From positions 1 to 46,396 of the forward strand of contig CACXUY010000012.1 in the NCBI GenBank assembly GCA_902770965.1: a stretch of 46,396 nt of DNA, in the 5' to 3' direction. The notes beneath the pieces were generated by a model. The model saw only the letters and a program-made list of their open reading frames with translations, did no database searches and had not been told where the DNA came from. The translations under genes and the position numbers were made by a program. Origin of the DNA: an uncultured Lachnospiraceae bacterium (GTDB taxonomy: Bacteria > Bacillota > Clostridia > Lachnospirales > Lachnospiraceae). Positions 1-6,800 of the stretch are shown in pieces (the stretch's first letter is position 1; each line of letters opens with the position of its first letter).

Positions 1-131
1 TAGATCAGGTAGAGGCATCAGGCTAATGCCATTAAAAGACCGGAGCATAAAAAGCTTCGGGAATTTATAAATATCAACCATGAGTTGGTAAATAGCCAAA
101 TGGAATAATGTGCTATAGGCAGCAGATAGGT

Positions 132-160
132 TTGCTTAAAAAGCCTGGATGTGGTATACT
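132..160 (+). promoter_or_regulatory. Sigma-A-type promoter of the desulfoferrodoxin gene
   Basis: TTGCTT at 132-137 and TATACT at 155-160 are separated by exactly 17 bases, a good housekeeping promoter match. Transcription would start near 167, leaving a leader of about 130 bases before the gene at 301. No other gene lies between. Position and spacing are seen; activity is inferred. Confidence 0.6.
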
Positions 161-165
161 GCAAA

Positions 166-235
166 ATATCCAATCAAAGGATATGAACTTGATATCAGGT
201 CAGGGGATACAGTCGCGGTATCAATCAAAGGATAT
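166..235. promoter_or_regulatory. Two operator-like repeats at and below the start site of the desulfoferrodoxin gene
   Basis: ATATCC-N7-GGATAT at 166-184 is a perfect 6-bp inverted repeat lying on the predicted transcription start. The 14-base word CAATCAAAGGATAT inside it (171-184) recurs exactly at 222-235, 51 bases (about five helical turns) away, where the left arm is slightly degenerate. Two spaced copies below one promoter suggest a repressor site. I do not recognise the motif as a PerR, Fur or Rex box. Confidence 0.45.
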
Positions 236-300
236 AGGCATGGTATTTTATCAAGACAATGATACGCATGCTTATAAGTATTTTACAGGAGGACAAGAAG

Positions 301-675
301 ATGCTGTTTTATGAGTGCAAGAAATGTGGAAATATGGTCGGATATATCAAGAAGGGCGCATGTACTGCGGTATGCTGCGGCGAGCCTATGGTAGAGATGG
401 TCGCAAACAGCACTGACGCTGCGCAGGAGAAGCATGTTCCCGTAGTTGAGTATGCCGATGGTAAGGTCGTCGTAAAGGTAGGAGAGGTCAATCATCCCAT
501 GATTCCTGAGCATTTCATCGGATGGGTTGCTCTTGAGACTAAGAAGGGCGCACAGCGCAAGGAATTTGCGCCGGGCGACGAACCCTGCGTCGAGTTCGCG
601 CTTACCGCAGATGATGAGCCTGTTGTCGCCTACGCATACTGCAATCTGCACGGCCTGTGGAAGAAGGAGTTCTGA
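301..675 (+). CDS. dfx: Desulfoferrodoxin (two-iron superoxide reductase)
   Basis: The 124-residue product reduces superoxide to peroxide in the cytoplasm of anaerobes without making oxygen. The N-terminal desulforedoxin-like domain has the FeCys4 ligands (YECKKC near residues 4-9, then VCC near 26-28). The C-terminal domain has the full catalytic centre II set: His in EKHVP, His in NHPM, His in PEHF, and Cys and His in CNLHGLW. The length is normal for the two-centre class. The start at 301 is chosen because AGGAGG lies just upstream; an upstream in-frame ATG at 259 lacks such a site. It is transcribed alone from the promoter at 132-160. Electrons normally come from rubredoxin, which is not in this window. 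Confidence 0.95.
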   Translation: MLFYECKKCGNMVGYIKKGACTAVCCGEPMVEMVANSTDAAQEKHVPVVEYADGKVVVKVGEVNHPMIPEHFIGWVALETKKGAQRKEFAPGDEPCVEFALTADDEPVVAYAYCNLHGLWKKEF

Positions 676-780
676 TTAATGAACGGAGCTTCGCAGCCGA
701 TAAGGACTACATTTTCAGTAAGTCTTCGACTATCTTTATCTAATAGCACATTTGATCTGTAGTATTATAATTCCTGATTT

Positions 781-822
781 GTAATTATTCGGCATCCCGA
801 GTCCGGGGTGCTGAATAGTTAC
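781..822 (+). repeat. Dispersed repeat family A, short copy
   Basis: The 42-bp element begins GTAATTATTCGGCA and ends TGCTGAATAGTTAC; these ends are near-perfect inverted repeats of each other. It carries the CCCGAGTCYGGGGTG core of the longer copies (1067-1125, 3068-3142, 13384-13434, 27045-27105) but lacks their central GATGCGCAGCATC palindrome. It is non-coding and looks like an internal-deletion derivative. Confidence 0.75.
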
Positions 823-851
823 CCTGATTTTTGTGTATTTGGATAAAAGGA

Positions 852-890
852 CTGTCGCACTACATTTGCTTAGTGCGACAGCCCATTTTT
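852..890 (+). terminator. Rho-independent terminator
   Basis: CTGTCGCACTA (852-862) and TAGTGCGACAG (871-881) form a perfect 11-bp stem with an 8-base loop, followed by CCCATTTTTAT. It probably ends the dfx transcript, 180 bases after the stop codon and after the short family A repeat. Confidence 0.75.
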
Positions 891-900
891 ATCTTGCGAT

Positions 901-1050
901 TTTTGCTTATTATTTGTGTTTAATCGAAACAAAGATATAGCTGAATCTGATTTATCTGCTATAATAGAAAAATCGGGCTTTTCTGTATTTGGACAGGAGC
1001 ATATAGCTGTGCCCGGCGATTACTATAAGCTGCTGCTGTTTAGTAGCTAA
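901..1050 (+). pseudogene. Possible orphan C-terminal coding remnant
   Basis: An open frame ending at TAA 1048-1050 reads through residues such as KDIAESDLSAIIEKSGF and ends GDYYKLLLFSS. It has protein-like composition and a 'helix-EKSGF-strand' pattern reminiscent of the C-terminal end of a class I methyltransferase. There is no good start or ribosome binding site; a GTG at 916 would give only 44 residues. A family A repeat begins 17 bases after the stop. It is best read as a truncated gene end; its identity is a guess. Confidence 0.3.
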
Positions 1051-1066
1051 ATCATAATAATGCTTT

Positions 1067-1125
1067 GTAATTATTCAGCACAACGAGGGATGCGCAGCAT
1101 CAGGAATCTGGGGCGGAATAGTTAC
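1067..1125 (+). repeat. Dispersed repeat family A
   Basis: The ends GTAATTATTCAGCA (1067-1080) and GGAATAGTTAC (1115-1125) are inverted repeats. The centre contains ACGAGGGATGCGCAGCAT, shared with the copy at 3068-3142. The preceding TGCTTT is also found before the degenerate copy at 27667, so the unit may be slightly longer than marked. Confidence 0.75.
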
Positions 1126-1220
1126 AATATTTTCAGGTTCATTTAAGGTTTCTCTGTTAGAATGTATCTGCTGGCGCGGATAGGGTGAGAACGCGCCCGA
1201 ATCAGAAAGTGAACATCAAT

Positions 1221-1277
1221 AGCACGCCCGTGCTGCCACAACGTATGAAAGTTATGGCAGCATACAGGCGATGTATG
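1221..1277 (+). repeat. Dispersed repeat family C, copy 1
   Basis: A 57-bp palindromic unit with arms GCTGCCACAAC and a TGGCAGC partner around the centre GTATGAAAG. It matches 11648-11704 in opposite orientation over its whole length with about five differences. It would fold into a stem-loop as RNA or single-stranded DNA. It has no coding potential. Confidence 0.75.
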
Positions 1278-1296
1278 TATGCTGCCCTATATGGCC

Positions 1297-1326
1297 ACCC
1301 GCTTCGCGAGGGCCGACTTTCAAAGT
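1297..1326 (-). repeat. Dispersed repeat family B, end fragment
   Basis: The text ACCCGCTTCGCGAGGGCCG followed by ACTTTCAAAG matches the reverse complement of the left end of the family B copy at 3385-3508. A further fragment lies at 8846-8873. Only the CG-rich hairpin end is present here. Confidence 0.6.
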
Positions 1327-1451
1327 GAAGAACGGATGTGCCTGAAAAGAAAATGCAGCCAGACAGGATGCGCTGTGCAGAAAGAGGCATCAGCTGATAG
1401 AAGATTGGCTGTGCGGATTAACAATACGGCGCATGAAAGGAGACCGTAGAT

Positions 1452-2264
1452 ATGCAATATCAGCAGGTGTTCAGAAGATATGAATTAAAATATATGCTTA
1501 ACCCTCAGCAGAAGCAAGCTTTGTTAAAGGCTATGGCCGGTCATATGCAGCTCGATCAATATGGAAGGACGACGATCAGGAACATATACTATGACACAGA
1601 TAGCTACCAGCTGATACGGACATCTCTTATGAGACCGGTCTACAAGGAGAAGCTGAGGCTGAGGAGTTACGCTCGCGCTGGTGAACAGGACATGGTTTTC
1701 GTGGAGCTTAAGAAAAAATATGACTCTGTGGTATATAAAAGGCGTCTCACAATATCTCAGAGGGAAGCTATGTCTTGTCTGGATGAGAAAAAACCTCTTC
1801 CGAATAATACGCAGATATCTCGAGAGATAGATTATTTTAATAACTTCTATGAGAATCTCCGTCCGGCAGCTTTTATTTCGTATGACAGAGAGGCCTATCT
1901 TTCTTTAGATGGAGGGGATCTCAGGATCACGCTCGATGAGAATATCCGGGGAAGAACCAATGAGCTTACTCTTGATTCCGAAGCTTATGGAGCCAAGGTC
2001 ATGGGAGATGATATGACGTTGGTAGAGGTGAAGACAGGCGTTGGATACCCGATGTGGTTTGTAAAACTCCTCACGGAACAACGTTTATACAAGACTTCAT
2101 TTTCAAAGTACGGAAAAGTCTATGAGACGGTAATCTATCCCGGGATGAGCGGGCATAATACGGTCATGCAGATGGATTACACGGAAGATTTATATTGGAA
2201 AAATATGTACGGACAGAATACATATGAAGAGTCTGTGTTCAATGGAGGGGCTATCTATGCTTAA
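1452..2264 (+). CDS. VTC-domain polyphosphate polymerase-like protein
   Basis: The 270-residue protein belongs to the VTC family of triphosphate tunnel enzymes. Family members make inorganic polyphosphate from nucleoside triphosphate on the inner face of the membrane. Tunnel hallmarks are visible: FRRYELKY at the N-terminus, IYYDTD, the basic strand EKLRLRSY, the acidic/basic strand VFVELKKK, a second set of strands (ISYDREAY, RITLDENIRG), and EVKTG. The start is supported by AAAGGAG about 10 bases upstream. It overlaps the next gene by 8 bases, so the two are translationally coupled. VTC plus DUF4956, often with CotH, is a recurring set in Clostridia; a CotH protein is encoded 14 kb downstream. 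Polyphosphate synthesis is inferred from family, not shown. Confidence 0.85.
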   Translation: MQYQQVFRRYELKYMLNPQQKQALLKAMAGHMQLDQYGRTTIRNIYYDTDSYQLIRTSLMRPVYKEKLRLRSYARAGEQDMVFVELKKKYDSVVYKRRLTISQREAMSCLDEKKPLPNNTQISREIDYFNNFYENLRPAAFISYDREAYLSLDGGDLRITLDENIRGRTNELTLDSEAYGAKVMGDDMTLVEVKTGVGYPMWFVKLLTEQRLYKTSFSKYGKVYETVIYPGMSGHNTVMQMDYTEDLYWKNMYGQNTYEESVFNGGAIYA

Positions 2265-2949
2265 TTCGATATTCAGCGGGATTTTTGATGCGGGATTTAC
2301 GAATGTAATATCGATACAGGATTTCCTGCTCTGTGTCGGATGCTCATTGGCGATCGGATTTGTGCTTGCTTTTATGTTTATGTTCCGCTCCAGATATACG
2401 AAAAGCTTCGTCGCGACTCTTGCGCTGCTTCCCGCAGTCGTCTGTGTTGTTATTATGATGGTCAACGGCAATATAGGGACGGGCGTGGCTGTCGCGGGTG
2501 CGTTTAGCCTGGTGCGTTTCCGTTCGGCGCCGGGTACCGCCAGGGAGATAGGCGCGATATTCCTTGCCATGGGAGCGGGACTTGTAGCGGGTATGGGATA
2601 CCTTGCTTACGCTGCGATCTTTACGCTCCTTATTGGCGGGGCAGGCATGATATATACGGCTGTTGATTTTGGAGGAAGCAGGGGATCGCTCAACAAGACT
2701 CTCATGGTCACTATCCCTGAGAATCTGGATTATACGGACATATTTTCTGATATTTTTACAAGAAGGACGAAGGCTTGCGAGCTGGTTAAGGTCAAGACCA
2801 CTAACATGGGAAGCATGTTCAGGCTGACATACGATATCACGCTGAAGAGTGCCGCGGATGAGAAAGCTATGATCGATGAGCTTCGATGCAGGAATGGGAA
2901 TCTTGAAATATCGGTTTCAAGCCATGGCCTGTCCAGTGTTGAGCTGTGA
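2257..2949 (+). CDS. DUF4956 membrane protein
   Basis: The 230-residue protein has four hydrophobic segments in its first half (around residues 20-40, 45-65, 70-90 and 95-125, the last ending YAAIFTLLIGGAG). A soluble domain of about 100 residues follows, containing LMVTIPENLDYTDIF and a repeat of charged strands. The conserved loop SLVRFRSAPGTAREI is typical of DUF4956. The start at 2257 has GGAGGGG six bases upstream; the longer frame from 2224 has none. The gene overlaps the VTC stop (ATGCTTAA). The family is usually found beside VTC proteins, so a role as membrane partner or polyphosphate channel/anchor is likely but unproven. A terminator follows at 3157-3188. Confidence 0.85.
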   Translation: MLNSIFSGIFDAGFTNVISIQDFLLCVGCSLAIGFVLAFMFMFRSRYTKSFVATLALLPAVVCVVIMMVNGNIGTGVAVAGAFSLVRFRSAPGTAREIGAIFLAMGAGLVAGMGYLAYAAIFTLLIGGAGMIYTAVDFGGSRGSLNKTLMVTIPENLDYTDIFSDIFTRRTKACELVKVKTTNMGSMFRLTYDITLKSAADEKAMIDELRCRNGNLEISVSSHGLSSVEL

Positions 2950-3067
2950 AGAATATGATCTGTGAGTGAAGACGCCATTCCATTTGTTAAGCGGGGAAAT
3001 GGCCGTGAGATCGCGAAGCTATCCTGCAAGTATTTTTGACATTTGATTTATATAATGATGATAATAA

Positions 3068-3142
3068 GTAATTATCCAGCACCCCCGCCGCCACACAACG
3101 AGGGATGCGCAGCATCCCGAGTCTGGGGTGCTGAATAGTTAC
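3068..3142 (+). repeat. Dispersed repeat family A, longest copy
   Basis: A 75-bp element from GTAATTATCCAGCA to GGTGCTGAATAGTTAC with inverted-repeat ends. It includes a central GATGCGCAGCATC palindrome and an extra CCCCGCCGCCACAC stretch absent from the copy at 1067-1125. It lies between the DUF4956 stop and that operon's terminator, so it would be transcribed in the operon mRNA. Confidence 0.8.
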
Positions 3143-3156
3143 GATAATAATAATAA

Positions 3157-3188
3157 AGAGCCACGCCTTCGGCGTGGCTCTCCTTTTG
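3157..3188 (+). terminator. Strong rho-independent terminator of the VTC operon
   Basis: AGAGCCACGCC (3157-3167) and GGCGTGGCTCT (3171-3181) form an 11-bp GC-rich stem with a TTC loop, followed by CCTTTT. It lies 208 bases below the DUF4956 stop and separates that operon from the RND gene. Confidence 0.85.
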
Positions 3189-3844
3189 GGGGTAATAATA
3201 ATAGGCATATATAAATCGGCTCAAAGCCGAATGCCATCCAACGATTTTTGTCGGATTCGTTAAGACATTAACGTATTAAATTATACAATATTTAATATTT
3301 TAATTCAATGGGCATTTTGTTAAAATAATATAATATTTATGTTTTTATTTTCGGTAGGTCTCATGATTTATAGGTTTTCTTTGAAAGTCGGCCCCCGCGA
3401 AGCGGGCGGAAAGTGCGAATACCGGTTAGCGTGGCGGGAGTGCGAAGCACGGAGCCACGCGGGGACTTATAAAGTATGGTTGTGCCAAACTTGGCATGTA
3501 GGTTTACTTCAGTTTCAGGGCAGCTGTGAAAATATGGAAAATCTACTCTTTTTATTTCCTAAGTATTAATATAGCATAAAATATTTCGGTTGTGGTCATT
3601 GCGGCTTAGGAAGCACTTTAAAAAAACGAAAATATGTAATAGAATCATATCTGTCTGGTTCGTCATGGCTAATTCCCAAGGTGCGGGAGCGTGACGCGCG
3701 AAACCACGATAATGTCTAGATAGCTGTCTATATAAATCAGACCTGCATTTTTTTGTACGACATTAAGAGAATGGCATTAGTTATTGTGTGAAGTGAAAAA
3801 CTCAACTGTTGCGGAATAACAGAATCCGGAGAAAACTAAGATTT
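3189..3844. other. A+T-rich intergenic region before the RND gene
   Basis: Bases 3240-3340 are very A+T rich. A full family B repeat occupies 3385-3508. I see no gene. The RND promoter is not obvious; TATAAA near 3732 is a possible -10 element without a convincing -35 partner. Confidence 0.5.
3385..3508 (+). repeat. Dispersed repeat family B, copy 1
   Basis: This 124-bp unit starts with a GTCGGCCCCCGCGAAGCGGGC hairpin end, then AAAGTGCGAATACCGG, a second GC-rich palindromic block (GTGGCGGGAGTGCGAAGCAC) and TTGGCATGTAGGTTTACT. It matches 32874-32995 in opposite orientation, about 29 kb away, with strong identity over about 98 bases. Fragments of its left end occur at 1297-1326 and 8846-8873. 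It encodes no plausible protein. Confidence 0.75.
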
Positions 3845-6800
3845 ATGGAAAAATACAGCGTTAAGAAACCATTTACAGTGTTTGTCGCCGTAATAATAGT
3901 GGTGGTTCTGGGCATAGTATCGATAAGGGACATGCCTACGGATCTGCTCCCAGAGATGAGCTTGCCGTATATGATCGTCATCACTCCGTATCCCGGCGCA
4001 AGCCCGGAGAAGGTCGAGGCGGAGGTCACCGAGATGATGGAGAACGCCTTAGGGACGGTCTCCCATGTAAAAAATATCAACTCATCAAGCTCAGAGAATT
4101 ACAGCATGACTCAGCTGGAATTCGAGGATGGGACTGACATGGACAGCGCCATGGTGAAGGTGTCCGGACAGATTCAACAGATTTCGCCTACGCTGCCAGC
4201 GGGCTGTGGAACCCCGTCAATAATGGAAATAAGCATGAACATGGTGGCCACTATGTATTTGGCGGTGAGCCGCGATGGTTATGACATATTTGAATTGTCT
4301 GATTTCGTAGAGAACAGGGTGAAGCCGTATCTGGCGAGGCAGGATGGAGTCGCCAGTATTTCGTCTATCGGTCTTGTTGAGAGAAGCATACAGGTGGACT
4401 TGAATGCGGCGAAGATACAGGATCTGAATGACAGGATTCTAGCTAAGACAAACAAAGCCTTGGACGACGCGAAGAAAAAGCTGGATGACGCGAAGGCACT
4501 GGTATCTCAAGGGCAGACGGAGCTGGAGAAACAAGAAGCCGGATTCGGAGAAATGCTGGCTTCAGGGCTTTTCGGACAGCTTGGCGGTTCTGCTGACCAG
4601 CTCCGCGACGCGCTTAAGGGTGGAATCAACGGACTGATAGGAAGGCTGGAAGGCTTGGAGGCTCAGGCGGGCAGTCTTGGCGATTCGGAGATAACCGGTA
4701 ATATCACAGGGAATGTCAGCGGGGCGCTCGGGGATATCGGGGACGCTTATGCTGAAGGAAGCCATGACGTATCGGTCATAGGCGGAGCAATCGGTGATGC
4801 CAGGTCAGAGATATCGGGGATAGCAGAAGGCATTAGTGACGCTATCGCCGGGACGCAGCCGGGTAATGGGGCTGAAGGCCAGGATGGAGGGAGCAGTGCC
4901 GGAAATGGCAGTGCTGGCGCAGACGGCGCGGCAGGCAATAACGGCAGCGATGGCAGCGGCAGCGCAGCAAGTAATAACAGCGGCGCGGCAGGCAATAATG
5001 GCAGCGGCAGCGCGGCAAGTAATAATGGCAGCGCGGCAAGCAATAACGGCAGCGCGGCAAGCAATAACGGCAGCGCGGCAGGCGATTCGGAAAACATTGT
5101 TAATGCCGACGCTGTAGAAAGCAGTGTCAACAGCGCCGACAATGCTGACAATAATAACAGAATGGGCAGAATCAACAGCTCGGATGCCGCAAACAGCACG
5201 GATGCCGCAAATGACAGCGCGGATGCCGCAAACAGTACGTCTATCGCAACCAACAGTACGGCTGCTGTCGATAATGGAGTGCGGGCAAATGGCGTAAGCG
5301 GTGTTGGTTATGTGAATGATGTTGAGCGAACCGGCAGTGCAGACGCGGCAGAAGAGGCAGCCGGCGGCGAAACATCGTCAGCCGGGGCTGAAACAGCCGC
5401 TTCCGAGGAAGGCGGGCAGCAGGATTCTTCCTTCTCAGAGCGTCAGGCACAGGTGTATGAGGCTCTGCAAAGAACCAGAGACAGAGTCGCTGCCGCAAGG
5501 AGACTGCGTGAATATGTCGCCACCGGGGACATACAGAACCGCATAACGAACATCATCCACACTCTGCGCGAGGCATCAGAGGTACTTGACGGGGGCACCT
5601 TCTCCAGTCTTGCTTCTGCCATATCAAAGGTCGTTGCCGCCGGTGCCGAGGTTCGGGCGATCATCGACGGGCTGTCCCAGATGGATCTCGCCGGAGAACT
5701 CACTGCGCCTTTGGATAATGTAAGGGCAGCCCTCGGAACCGTTTCGGGATACGCTGATCAGCTCCCCGCATTGCTCACTATGGCAGAGGGCGCATTTTCG
5801 CAGCTCACTCAGGGTCAGCTGGATGCCGCGCTGGGATTTTCCCAGGCAGGGCGACAGCTGTCAGATGCCCAGACGCAGCTTGAGACAGCGACCACACAGT
5901 ATGAGAACGCCAGAAGCGCGGCATTGAAGAACGCGAATCTGGATGCGTTGGTATCGGCGAGCACTCTGTCAGGTCTCATTTACGCGCAGAATTTCTCTAT
6001 GCCCGCAGGATATATTGACGACGGGAATGACAATTCATGGCTGCTCAAGATAGGGGATGAATACGAAAACTACGCAGATATATCGGAATCCTTGTTAGCC
6101 GACATCGATGATATAGGCACTATCCGCCTGTCCGACGTGGCGAACATAACGGTCATTGATAACGCGGACATGAGCTACACCAGAGTCAATGGCGAGTCGG
6201 CCATAGTTTTTTCTATATTTAAGAACTCCGCGACCGGCACGAATGAGGTCTCCAGAAATGTCTGGGAAGCAATAGACCAGCTCGAGGAGGACAACGAGGG
6301 GCTGCATTTTACTAAGCTCATGGATCAGGGTGAATATATCACCATGATAGTCGGCGACATATTGAAGAGCATGGGCCTTGGCGCGCTCCTCGCGATCTTT
6401 GTTCTCGCGCTCTTTCTCTGGGACATCAGGCCGACGATAATGGTAGGCATCAGCATACCGCTGTCAGTCATATTTACGATACTGCTGATGTATTTTACCG
6501 GTCTGTCACTGAATATAATGACGCTGTCAGGATTATCCTTGGGCATAGGCATGCTTGTCGATAACTCCATCGTCGTGATGGAGAATATCATAAGGCTGAG
6601 GCAGAGAGGGCTGACACCCGCCAGGGCTTCGGTACAGGGAGCGAAGCAGGTGTCCGGCGCTATAATAGCTTCCACATTGACGACGGTGAGCGTATTTCTC
6701 CCTATGATGTTCACGAGCGGCACGGTGAGGGAGCTGCTGGTGCCTATGTCGCTGTCGATCTCTTACTGCCTGGTCGCGTCCCTCATAGTGGCGATGACGG

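Larger units (their letters stand above)
676..1451. other. Repeat-rich intergenic stretch
   Basis: This stretch separates dfx from the VTC gene and holds no complete gene. It contains two family A repeats (781-822, 1067-1125), a terminator hairpin (852-890), a possible orphan C-terminal coding remnant (901-1050), a family C repeat (1221-1277) and a family B fragment (1297-1326). Three unrelated repeat types within 550 bases suggest a hotspot for small element insertion. Confidence 0.7.

Noticed and set aside
108..314. 68-residue frame overlapping the dfx leader
   Set aside because: No ribosome binding site, no protein-like pattern, and it overlaps the promoter, operator repeats and start of dfx.
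3339..3569. 76-residue frame through family B repeat
   Set aside because: It is formed by the repeat's palindromes; the second copy does not keep the frame.
4747..5253. Long minus-strand and alternate-frame open frames across the RND insert
   Set aside because: They are Leu/Pro/Ala-rich mirror images of the low-complexity GSAASNN coding repeat and have no ribosome binding site.
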